Assembly: GCA_012517325.1 (NCBI GenBank)
Contig: JAAYVF010000039.1
Span: 1 to 64,000 of the forward strand
Source of the DNA: Myxococcales bacterium
GTDB lineage: Bacteria > Lernaellota > Lernaellaia > Lernaellales > Lernaellaceae
DNA: 64,000 nt
Direction of reading: 5' to 3'
The translations under genes and the position numbers were made by a program. Shown one piece after another: positions 15,864-25,319 of this stretch. The notes under the pieces were generated by a model. The model was given only the letters and a program-made list of their open reading frames with translations, was not told the origin of the DNA and did not search any database. Position 1 is the first letter of the stretch. Every line of letters starts with the position of its first letter.

Positions 15864-16355
15864 ATGAGAAAAATATTGCTTCTGCTTCTGGCTCTTTCCG
15901 CGGCGATGGTCTTCGCCTGGGCTTGCAACAACGGCGACGACGATGACAACGACGACAACGACACATCGATTGACGACGACAACGACACCGCGGTCGACGA
16001 CGATGATGACGATGACGACAACGATGACAACGACGACAACGACGACGACAACGATGACAACGATGACAATGACACTACACCCACGCCACCGGAGTATCCG
16101 AACAACCACGATGTCACCTGGAACTGCTACACCTGCCATGCCTCCGTTTTCATGGGCGTGACCACCAAGGAACCGCACAACCACGCGTATACCGCCCCTG
16201 GCCAGTGCGTCGGCTGCCACCAGGAAGGCGACTTCACCAATCCACCGTACGAGGGCGGCCATAACTGGAATCAGAATTGCCTGCTTTGCCATGCCGGCAA
16301 GCATGGAAAAACCTGGCAGAGCAAAAACGAATGCCTGGTTTGCCACGGCGAATAG
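15864..16355 (+). CDS. Asp/Asn-linker lipoprotein with four CxxCH haem motifs
   Basis: 163 residues. A signal peptide ends at A-W-A-C (Cys21), an Asp/Asn-rich linker of about 50 residues follows, and then a compact domain contains C-Y-T-C-H, C-V-G-C-H, C-L-L-C-H and C-L-V-C-H, plus extra His for axial ligands. This fits a small tetrahaem c-type cytochrome held on a flexible acidic tether at the membrane surface. GGAGG lies before ATG 15864; a longer frame from 15810 lacks a signal peptide at its start. A terminator follows. The electron partner is unknown; no oxidoreductase is adjacent. Confidence 0.8.
   Translation: MRKILLLLLALSAAMVFAWACNNGDDDDNDDNDTSIDDDNDTAVDDDDDDDDNDDNDDNDDDNDDNDDNDTTPTPPEYPNNHDVTWNCYTCHASVFMGVTTKEPHNHAYTAPGQCVGCHQEGDFTNPPYEGGHNWNQNCLLCHAGKHGKTWQSKNECLVCHGE
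15934..16078 (+). repeat. Asp/Asn-rich linker coding repeat (tetrahaem lipoprotein)
   Basis: About 48 codons, nearly all Asp or Asn with a few Thr, lie between the lipobox and the first haem motif. Confidence 0.85.
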
Positions 16356-16383
16356 TGAGCCTTTGACTTTTTCAACCAGAACC

Positions 16384-16416
16384 GTCCGGCGGGCATCGCC
16401 CGCCGGACTTGTTCTT
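16384..16416 (+). terminator. Terminator of the tetrahaem lipoprotein gene
   Basis: A 10-base perfect stem, GTCCGGCGGG / CCCGCCGGAC, with a 5-base loop is followed by TTGTTCTT. Confidence 0.8.
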
Positions 16417-16429
16417 AAGCAACCGGCAT

Positions 16430-16456
16430 AAAAAAGGCTCCCCGGATCGGGGAGCC
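16430..16456 (-). terminator. Terminator of the TolQ/TolR operon
   Basis: GGCTCCCCG / CGGGGAGCC (9-base stem, 3-base loop) is flanked by AAAAAA on the left, which is a U-tract in the minus direction. It lies 33 bases past the last stop of the operon. Confidence 0.8.
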
Positions 16457-16488
16457 TGGGAAAGCAGCAAAAGGGTTCGTCCGGCGGT

Positions 16489-17271
16489 TTATTCCGTCTC
16501 GCCGCCCATTCCCTTGATTTTCTCATCAACCGGTTCCGGCGTCGGAATCGCGCCCGGCGGAATGTCGAAATCGTCGATTTCATAAGCCACGTACGGCGCC
16601 GATTGCAACAAACCATGGCCGATGGCGTGCAAATCGACCGTGCCGCCGCCGGGCAGATCTTGCTGCTTGTAGACTTCGACGTTTTCAGTGGCCAGTTGCT
16701 TCAGGCTCATATCCAGAAAAGTGAAGCTGACTTTGATATTGCGAATGGGTTTGTCCCATTGATTGATGATTTTGCCGTTGATCATGATATCGTTCTGGAA
16801 GGGCAATACTTCCACCGCCATATCCAACGGAATGAGGTTCAAACCATCGGCCGCGCTGACCCGCTCCAACTTGGTCATCACCTTCTTGCGGTCGACCCAG
16901 CCGGCCATGGTGTCGTTTTCGATGCGGATAAACCCGGGTACGCGTTTCGTTTCCAGGTAACGTTCGTCGCGCGAGGCGTGGCCCAATAGGGTGGCGACCG
17001 GGCTGGGTTCGTTGTATACCGGCACCTTGTCGACGACCGGATAAACGAACTTCACCACTTTCGGGATTTCCGGGATCTGTTGCATTTGAAAATAGCCTGA
17101 CAGGCTGAGAATCAGCAGAATCAGAAACGAAACGACCAGGACGATCAGCAAAATGGCCCAGACGTAACCGGAACGCTTCAATCGAGCGATATCGTGCTCG
17201 ATATCGAAGCCGTTTCCGCTGCCGTTTTGTCCTCCAGTGGGCCTATCCGGATTTCGAAGATTCGGTTCCAT
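16489..17271 (-). CDS. Single-pass membrane protein with SH3b-like and FxLYD-like beta domains
   Basis: 260 residues. A cytosolic N-terminus of about 40 residues leads into one TM helix (about 40-60, W-A-I-L-L-I-V-L-V-V-S-F). The outer part holds V-P-V-Y-N-E-P-S-P-V-A-T-L-L-G and G-F-I-R-I-E-N...G-W-V-D-R, the pattern of a bacterial SH3 domain. After it come I-N-G-K-I-I-N and I-R-N-I-K-V-S-F-T-F-L-D, an FxLYD-type immunoglobulin-like fold. GGGAGGGGGC precedes the ATG. It is the last gene of the TolQ-TolR-TolR operon. A role linking the energised complex to the cell wall is an inference from SH3b domains. Confidence 0.65.
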   Translation of the reverse strand: MEPNLRNPDRPTGGQNGSGNGFDIEHDIARLKRSGYVWAILLIVLVVSFLILLILSLSGYFQMQQIPEIPKVVKFVYPVVDKVPVYNEPSPVATLLGHASRDERYLETKRVPGFIRIENDTMAGWVDRKKVMTKLERVSAADGLNLIPLDMAVEVLPFQNDIMINGKIINQWDKPIRNIKVSFTFLDMSLKQLATENVEVYKQQDLPGGGTVDLHAIGHGLLQSAPYVAYEIDDFDIPPGAIPTPEPVDEKIKGMGGETE

Positions 17272-17294
17272 GCCCCCTCCCGCGAATCGTGGTT

Positions 17295-17834
17295 TCAAGT
17301 GCGCGTCTGTAAATAACGCTCCTTGTTGGCACGATAGTCCTTGACCTCTTGCAAAACGGTCCGGGCTTTGGCATCGGATGCCGCAGCGGCCTCCAACTCA
17401 ACAATCAACCGATCCGCAAACGCCAGGTCTTCCTGAACCCGGGTGCGCAGACTTTCTAAAGCCTGATTGAAAACACCCGCCATATTCTGGAATTCGTCGC
17501 CATGGCGCAATTGGACTTTATGAGTGTAGTCGCCTTGATGAATGAATTGCAGATTCCTGCCGAAATTGACGATCGGCCCCATGATTTTATTGCTGTATCG
17601 CAGGCCCAGGAACGCCACCCCGATCATGATGAGAATCATCGCCAAAAGCAGATTGAGGAAAATGGCGACCAGGGAAAGTTGGCCGTCGTTCCCGGTGATC
17701 AGCGAGAGAACCAGAAAAACCAACATCCCGGCCAGAACAAAGCCGGTCAGCAGCAATAAAAGGTGAGTTTGGGCCGGGTTGCCTAAAAAAAGTTGTTTCC
17801 GCCGTTCCGTCCCGATCGGTTTTTGTTCGGCCAT
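17295..17834 (-). CDS. Two-TM HAMP-like membrane protein
   Basis: 179 residues. Two adjacent TM helices (about 27-50 and 60-85) are followed by a cytosolic segment K-I-M-G-P-I-V-N-F-G-R-N-L. This matches the P-x-x at the start of HAMP AS1, and a predicted coiled coil (L-E-S-L-R-T-R-V-Q-E-D) follows to the end. No kinase, cyclase or MCP domain follows, so it would pass conformational signals to another protein. ATG 17834 has GGAGG nine bases upstream. It is the fourth gene of the TolQ/TolR operon. Confidence 0.6.
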   Translation of the reverse strand: MAEQKPIGTERRKQLFLGNPAQTHLLLLLTGFVLAGMLVFLVLSLITGNDGQLSLVAIFLNLLLAMILIMIGVAFLGLRYSNKIMGPIVNFGRNLQFIHQGDYTHKVQLRHGDEFQNMAGVFNQALESLRTRVQEDLAFADRLIVELEAAAASDAKARTVLQEVKDYRANKERYLQTRT

Positions 17835-17872
17835 TGCCTTGTCCTCCATCCTTGTCAGGCTTGCCCGCCGGG

Positions 17873-18505
17873 CTACGCCCCACCACCATCCGAACGCAGA
17901 ACCATCAAACGGTATTTGGAAAACGACACGCTGCCGACTTTCTCGCTGGCTACCGCCTGGCCCGCCGAATAGATGACTTGCATGATGATGTGATAGGGAA
18001 CGTCTTGGTCGGCCAGGATGGTCAGATTGCCCTGGAATTTAAATTGTTCGTTGATTTGACTGAGTCTTCCTTGCTGCTCGGCCTCTTTCACCAAGGCTTT
18101 CTGTAGCGTCGGAATCAAATATTGGTTTTCTGAATCGACGTATTTTTCATCCACCGTTCCGTTGTGGATTTCCGCGACTTTTCTGGATTCGACGGTGATT
18201 TCGCCCTTGGAAATGAAGACCTTGACGGCTTCGACCGGGTTGATCTGAATGGTGGAGTACGGGAGGGTCATTTCCTGGGTCACGGTAACCGATTCGTTGG
18301 AGAAGGACACGCTTTTGAGAAGAAAGACGAGGATGATCGTCATCATGTCCATCATGGCCACGATGTTCAGGTAGGTGATTTCCTCGGAGGCCCGTTTGGC
18401 CTTGGTGACCTTGCGCCGCCGTTTACGCATCAGGGTAAGCGCATTGAAAAAAGCGTCGCCGTCGCCGGCTCGGCGTTCAACGTGGGTTTCGGATGTTCCG
18501 ACCAT
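17873..18505 (-). CDS. ExbD/TolR-family protein (second copy)
   Basis: 210 residues. The N-terminus is basic (R-K-R-R-R-K-V-T-K-A-K-R). A single TM helix follows with the proton-path Asp in M-M-D-M-M-T-I-I-L-V-F-L-L, and then a periplasmic ExbD domain ending in G-S-V-S-F-S-K-Y-R-L-M. ExbD/TolR dimers sit in a TolQ/ExbB pentamer and couple proton flow to work at the outer membrane or in motility. The start is one base from the stop of the first ExbD gene. The copies differ enough to be a fixed hetero-pair, as in AglR/AglS of gliding machinery. Confidence 0.85.
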   Translation of the reverse strand: MVGTSETHVERRAGDGDAFFNALTLMRKRRRKVTKAKRASEEITYLNIVAMMDMMTIILVFLLKSVSFSNESVTVTQEMTLPYSTIQINPVEAVKVFISKGEITVESRKVAEIHNGTVDEKYVDSENQYLIPTLQKALVKEAEQQGRLSQINEQFKFQGNLTILADQDVPYHIIMQVIYSAGQAVASEKVGSVSFSKYRLMVLRSDGGGA

Positions 18506-18506
18506 G

Positions 18507-19082
18507 TTATTGCGCTCCGCGATTCGTCAAGACGCCCAATTTGACATTATCGAACAAAATCCGTTCGTTTTTGTTGCGCAATGTATCCATCGCTTTAACC
18601 AAGGTTTTGTACGGGACGTCTTTGTCTGCTGAAATGATGACCGCTCGTTCGTTCGGGTACGCATCCTTGATTTCGACCGCTTTCGCATTGAGCGTATCAA
18701 AATCATAATCACCGTTCGGCAACATGGGAATAGCCGGCAAAAGGCCGCCGATGCCCGCGAACGTAAAACCGGTATGCGTAATGAACAAAGTAAGCGTCAA
18801 CTCCTTTTTTTCTTCCTCGGGAGTCTGTTCTTCCTGTTTTTGAGCATCACGGACTGCCTGCGATGCGGGCGGGAAAATGCTGAGAATGCCGAGCGGCAAA
18901 AACGCGGCAATCGTCACCAACATGAAAATGATGAGGTTCATCATCACGTCCAGGTAGGGGACGAGATTTAATTCTTCCAGCGCGTGATAGTCGCCGACTT
19001 TGCGCTTGGCGCGGCGTTCAAGTACCGCCGCGGCTTCGCGTTCTTCGGCTTCTTTCGATTTCGTGGGAACGCGCTTGGCCAT
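18507..19082 (-). CDS. ExbD/TolR-family protein (first copy)
   Basis: 191 residues. It has a charged cytosolic N-terminus of about 35 residues and a TM helix with the conserved Asp in L-V-P-Y-L-D-V-M-M-N-L-I-I-F. A Glu-rich stretch (Q-T-P-E-E-E-K-K-E) precedes the periplasmic domain, which holds the typical V-I-I-S-A-D-K-D-V-P-Y-K-T. AGGAGG lies 7 bases before the ATG. Its longer acidic insertion after the membrane segment separates it from the second copy. Confidence 0.85.
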   Translation of the reverse strand: MAKRVPTKSKEAEEREAAAVLERRAKRKVGDYHALEELNLVPYLDVMMNLIIFMLVTIAAFLPLGILSIFPPASQAVRDAQKQEEQTPEEEKKELTLTLFITHTGFTFAGIGGLLPAIPMLPNGDYDFDTLNAKAVEIKDAYPNERAVIISADKDVPYKTLVKAMDTLRNKNERILFDNVKLGVLTNRGAQ

Positions 19083-19134
19083 TACGCAACCTCCTGTTCA
19101 GGTTTCCCTACGCCATGACCGCGATTGCGTCCCC

Positions 19135-19770
19135 CTACTTTTGTTCCGAACGCTTGCGCAAGACTAGGAAATTTTCGAGTGTAACGGCGCTGACTTCCAA
19201 ATCGGCGACCAGCTTTTTGGCGGTACCGGCCAGGACTAGGTGGCCGATCATGCAGATGATCGCGATCGCCAGACCGACGGCGGTGTTATTGAGCGCTTCG
19301 GCAATGCCTCGGGCCAAAAACGCCGCTTTCTGTTCGGGGCTGACCGCCGCCAAGCCGCTGAAGGATTGAATCAGACCGAAGATGGTACCGATGAGGCCGA
19401 TGAGCGTGGCGATGTTCGCCAACGCCCACAAATTGGAAACGCGTTTTTCCAACTGGGGTGTCACCCGCATCAACTCTTCATCGATCCCTGCGGAGATCTC
19501 CATCACGCTGGCGTTGGCGCGCGAAAGACCGGCGTTGCAAACCTGAGCGACCGCCGCTTTGGTGGTCTGGCAGATTTTCACCGCCCGATCCAACTCGCCT
19601 TTTCGCACCATTTTCAGCATCGAATCGACGAACGCATCGGCCTTGATTCGATATTGCACGAAAAGGGCGACGATGCGGTCGACGATCGTTGCGATAACGA
19701 TGACAGAGACAAACAGGTTGATGTAGATTGGTATGCTGGCATGACGGAAAATATTCGCAAGGGCTTCCAT
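19135..19770 (-). CDS. MotA/TolQ/ExbB-family proton channel subunit
   Basis: 211 residues. TM1 is near residues 8-30; TM2 (A-N-I-A-T-L-I-G-L-I-G-T-I-F-G-L-I) and TM3 (N-N-T-A-V-G-L-A-I-A-I-I) carry the conserved Gly/Thr pattern of the ExbB/TolQ pore. M-E-A-L at 19770 has GGAGAGGA upstream and replaces a longer start at 19800. It heads an operon with two ExbD/TolR genes, a HAMP-like protein and an SH3b-like protein. The TolA/TonB/Pal genes of the classical systems are not adjacent, so this is more likely an Agl-like or uncharacterised energiser than Tol-Pal. Confidence 0.85.
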   Translation of the reverse strand: MEALANIFRHASIPIYINLFVSVIVIATIVDRIVALFVQYRIKADAFVDSMLKMVRKGELDRAVKICQTTKAAVAQVCNAGLSRANASVMEISAGIDEELMRVTPQLEKRVSNLWALANIATLIGLIGTIFGLIQSFSGLAAVSPEQKAAFLARGIAEALNNTAVGLAIAIICMIGHLVLAGTAKKLVADLEVSAVTLENFLVLRKRSEQK

Positions 19771-20374
19771 TCTCTTCCTCTCCTGCAAAGAGCAATTCAA
19801 TAACCCGTGTTTTCTACCTCAAGTAAATCCTCACTTGGCGCTGGGCTCCCCTCCAGCAGCTAACTTAAGCCGACCCCTTGCAGCAAGGATACGCCTTGCA
19901 GGGTTCGGATGATGATCCAATTTTATACGAAAAGCAAGAGGAATTCTATAATTCAAGACGATTTTTCGAATTTCCCCTCACTGCGCCACCTATTAAAAAG
20001 GAAGACTTTTCCGGATAGGAAAAGATACAATCATTCATCGCGATACGAATCTTCCTTCCTTGTCGAAATTTGCTCTCGATATTTACCCGGAGAAAAGCCG
20101 GCGTCAAGGCCATTAATTCGGCCGCTTTCCATTCATTCGATTCTTCTGTTTTGACAAATAATCATCCAAACGCGCCGAGTGTCGCGCGGAACCATTTGAC
20201 CGGGCTCGTATCATGCAAAAAGCGCTTTCATTGAAATTTTAGACTACCACGCCTCCTGATTTTCGATCGGGACGGTGCCGCGCGGCCGCAAAACAGGCTT
20301 TTTGACCCCGGTGCTGACGAAACCATACCGAATGCGGTACCATAGCAATCCTGTCAACACAGAGGGGTCGGTCG
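19771..20374. other. 604-base intergenic region between divergent operons
   Basis: No convincing gene. It is more AT-rich than the flanks. It holds the perfect inverted repeat CCTTGCAGCAAGG (19876-19888) with a further CCTTGCAG copy at about 19894. There is also a GCTGG...CCAGC hairpin at about 19841-19858 and a TACCG-AATG-CGGTA hairpin at about 20328-20341 near the GH5 start. It presumably contains promoters for both the TolQ operon and the GH5 gene; none fits a consensus well enough to call. Confidence 0.5.
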
Positions 20375-21916
20375 ATGAGGAAAAACATTCTCCTGCTCGC
20401 GCTCGTTTTCTTAACGTCTCTGTCGGCGATGATCGGCTGCAATGCCGACGATGACCCCGGATCAACTACAGGGCAGGCTAAGGCGGATGACGATGACGAC
20501 AATGATACCGCCGATGATGATGACGACAATGATGACGACAATGACGACGATAATGACGATGACAATGACAGCGGCGACGATGATGACGACGATGACGACG
20601 ACAACGATAACGACAACGACGACGATGACGACGACAACGACACCTCCCCCGTGCCGCCGACGCCGCAGATAACGGACGATCTCGGCCGCGAGGTCATCAT
20701 CCACGGCGTCAATGTTTTCGGCTTGGAATTCGGCTCCTGGTGGGTCCAGCAGGAGGATTTCGACCGCATCGCCGGCTGGGGCTTCACCCACGTTCGGCTG
20801 CCGATCGCCTGGAAATATATGGAACCCGTCGAGGGCGAGTGGGATGACACTTATCTCATCGAACACGTGGCGCCGGTGCTGGACATGATCGAAAACGCCG
20901 GGCTGAAGGCGATCGTCGGCATGCATCAATGGCAGTTCTGTTCGACCTTCGGGGGCAACGGCGCGCCGGACTGGGCCTGCGCCGAAGGCTATTCGCCCGA
21001 TCTGTTCGGGCTCATCCAATTCGCGGCCGATTTCTGGTCCCGCGACCTGGACGAGCATTGGGCGACGGCTTGGGAACTGGTGTGGGACACGGTCGGCGAA
21101 CATCCAGCCATCTGGGGCTATGATCTGTTCAACGAGCCTTGGGGCGGAGTGCAAACCGCCTTCCCCGCCTTCGAGCGCGACACCCTGACTCCATTCTATC
21201 AGGATCTGATCGATCGGCTGCGCACCCGCGACACCGTGCGCTGGGCGCTGGTCGAGCCGGATTTGTTCAACACGATCCTGCCCTGCCAGCTTGAGCCGCT
21301 GGACGATTCGCGCGTCGTCTACGCGCCGCACATCTATTCGGGCGGCACGGCGCTGGACAGCATCGGTTACTGGGTCAACGAACAGTTCATCGATTGGGAC
21401 AATCGCCGTTACGACAAAGACCGCGACCGGCTGGGGTGGCCGGTGCTGGTCGGCGAATACGGCATCACCTCCTGCGTCGAGGGCCCGGCGGAATGGACGC
21501 GCGATTCGGTTTCGGCGCACGATCGCTATACGATGAGCGAAACGGTGTGGGTCTATTCCAAGGACGACTGCGGCTGGGGCCTGCTCGACGCCGCGGGCAA
21601 CGAAAAACCCTATTACCTGCCGTATCTCATCCGTCCCTATCCGCGCGCCGTGGCCGGACATATCGAATCGTACGACTTCGATTTCGACACCGGCGTGTTT
21701 GAACTGGTCTTCACCAATACCGCCGCGACCGGAGTGACCGAGATTTACGCCCCGGCGCGCCAATATCCCGGCGGATTCACGGTCGAATGCTCCGACCCGG
21801 CAGGCACCTGGTCATCCGAATACGACGACGAAACCCAGGTCGTTTCACTGCAAACCGATCCGGATTCGCCCAGCCACACGGTAACCGTCATGCCGGCCGC
21901 GCAACGCAACCGCTAA
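20375..21916 (+). CDS. Asp/Asn-linker lipoprotein, GH5-family glycoside hydrolase
   Basis: 513 residues. The signal peptide ends in a lipobox (S-A-M-I-G-C, about Cys22), an Asp/Asn-rich linker runs to about residue 90, and a TIM-barrel catalytic domain follows. GH5 marks: I-H-G-V-N near the start of the barrel, H-V-R-L-P-I-A-W, the acid/base in G-Y-D-L-F-N-E-P-W (about residue 253), Y-A-P-H-I-Y, and the nucleophile in L-V-G-E-Y-G-I (about 369). The short C-terminal beta domain and the D-L-F-N-E-P-W-G-G spacing resemble endoglycoceramidase-type GH5 more than cellulases. It likely acts at the cell surface on a glycoconjugate or beta-glucan. Confidence 0.8.
   Translation: MRKNILLLALVFLTSLSAMIGCNADDDPGSTTGQAKADDDDDNDTADDDDDNDDDNDDDNDDDNDSGDDDDDDDDDNDNDNDDDDDDNDTSPVPPTPQITDDLGREVIIHGVNVFGLEFGSWWVQQEDFDRIAGWGFTHVRLPIAWKYMEPVEGEWDDTYLIEHVAPVLDMIENAGLKAIVGMHQWQFCSTFGGNGAPDWACAEGYSPDLFGLIQFAADFWSRDLDEHWATAWELVWDTVGEHPAIWGYDLFNEPWGGVQTAFPAFERDTLTPFYQDLIDRLRTRDTVRWALVEPDLFNTILPCQLEPLDDSRVVYAPHIYSGGTALDSIGYWVNEQFIDWDNRRYDKDRDRLGWPVLVGEYGITSCVEGPAEWTRDSVSAHDRYTMSETVWVYSKDDCGWGLLDAAGNEKPYYLPYLIRPYPRAVAGHIESYDFDFDTGVFELVFTNTAATGVTEIYAPARQYPGGFTVECSDPAGTWSSEYDDETQVVSLQTDPDSPSHTVTVMPAAQRNR
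20451..20646 (+). repeat. Asp/Asn-rich linker coding repeat (GH5 lipoprotein)
   Basis: About 60 codons, mostly GAC/GAT with single AAC/AAT, lie between lipobox and catalytic domain. Confidence 0.85.
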
Positions 21917-22041
21917 GCGGCGGGCGATCGGCGCCGGGCTTTCCGGCGTTGCATATTGCCTTTACAAAGTAATTTCGCTACAAAAGGAATAAATGGGATG
22001 GATATCCATATCCGATTAACCGAACAATCAAGGAGGACAAG

Positions 22042-24303
<2,262 letters not shown>

Positions 24304-24325
24304 TTCTTTTTAATGACCGGCAGAC

Positions 24326-24366
24326 AAAAAAACGCCGCGCGGTTCATCGATCCGCGCGGCGTTTTT
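24326..24366. terminator. Bidirectional terminator between convergent genes
   Basis: AAAAAACGCCGCGCGG and CCGCGCGGCGTTTTT pair over about 15 bases around a 9-base loop. It serves the lipoprotein gene ending at 24303 (plus) and the TetR gene ending at 24375 (minus). Confidence 0.85.
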
Positions 24367-24374
24367 CTTGCGGT

Positions 24375-25085
24375 TTAGAAAAGATTGCCCTGCAAGGTTT
24401 CACGCGAGACGGGCGGTTTTTTCACGGCCGGCGCCTTCAGCACATTGGCAAAAACCGCCTGCAGGCAGTTTTCGATCCGCGGGCGCAGGGCCGCCGCATC
24501 CGCCACCGGCCAATCGGGATCGGGAAAATAGAACGAATGGAGAAACTTGGCGCAAACCATCTCGGCCAGGGAACGCACCGCTTCGGCCGTGACTTTCGGC
24601 TTGAGCTCGCCCCGCTCCTGGGCAGCGGCGATTTGCGCGGCGAGCGTTTCGCCGGGAAGCAGGCACGCGATCAATTTTCCCCTTCCCGGCAATTGATCCT
24701 GGAACAGGTGCCGCAGGAAAAAGCGGCCCGTATCCGACCGATCATCCAATAGAAAGTCGCGCTGAAAAACCAATTCAGTCGCCAGGAACTCGCGCAGGTC
24801 GGCGAACGGCCGCTCGCCGATCCGCCGTTGCCGTTCGTCCTTCCAGGCCGCAACCGAGCGATCGATCAATTCCCGGAGCAGTTCCTCCTTGGTCGGGAAA
24901 TAGCGATACATCAAACCGGCGGCCATCCCGGCGCGGCGGGCGATATCGCGCGTCGAGGCGGCGAAATAGCCTTGTGCGGCGAATTCGGCCAAAGCGGTGG
25001 CGAGAATCTTCCGCCGGGTGTTTTCCCGCTGGGCTTGTGAATCGCGGCCGGGTCGTGTTCCGGTATCGTTGGAATCGGGCGACAT
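24375..25085 (-). CDS. TetR-family transcriptional regulator
   Basis: 236 residues. The N-terminal DNA-binding domain holds R-R-K-I-L-A-T-A-L-A-E-F-A-A-Q-G-Y, the helix-turn-helix S-T-R-D-I-A-R-R-A-G-M-A-A-G-L-M-Y-R-Y-F, then P-T-K-E-E-L. The C-terminal ligand domain is all-helical. ATG 25085 has GAGG eight bases upstream. It is divergent from the lipoprotein gene at 25320 across a 234-base gap, so autoregulation or control of that gene is possible. No obvious enzyme or pump neighbour indicates a ligand. Confidence 0.85.
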   Translation of the reverse strand: MSPDSNDTGTRPGRDSQAQRENTRRKILATALAEFAAQGYFAASTRDIARRAGMAAGLMYRYFPTKEELLRELIDRSVAAWKDERQRRIGERPFADLREFLATELVFQRDFLLDDRSDTGRFFLRHLFQDQLPGRGKLIACLLPGETLAAQIAAAQERGELKPKVTAEAVRSLAEMVCAKFLHSFYFPDPDWPVADAAALRPRIENCLQAVFANVLKAPAVKKPPVSRETLQGNLF

Positions 25086-25319
25086 AAACAGAACCTCGAT
25101 TGGTGAGCGTTTGCTCAATTTATATTCCGCCCCACCGTGACTGGCAAGTTGAAATCAGGTCGGTTTCACCTGATTCGGATAAGTGGCCCCGTCATCCACC
25201 AATCCACCCACTGGGAAAGTGCAGTAAATTGATAAAATCAATTCCATCCCTGAAAGTATTTGACCATCGTGCCAAAATTCATTATTCTTTTAACCATCGC
25301 AGGCTGACGGGAGATTACG

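Noticed and set aside
16489-19770. Classical Tol-Pal operon
   Set aside because: tolA, tolB and pal are absent and two different TolR genes with HAMP-like and SH3b-like partners are present.
19771-19910. tRNA-like GGTTCGG stretch near 19900
   Set aside because: No cloverleaf can be drawn; no acceptor or anticodon arms. No tRNA was found anywhere in the window.
19909-20154. 81-codon frame in the intergenic region before the GH5 gene
   Set aside because: AT-rich, no ribosome-binding site, no signal or motif.
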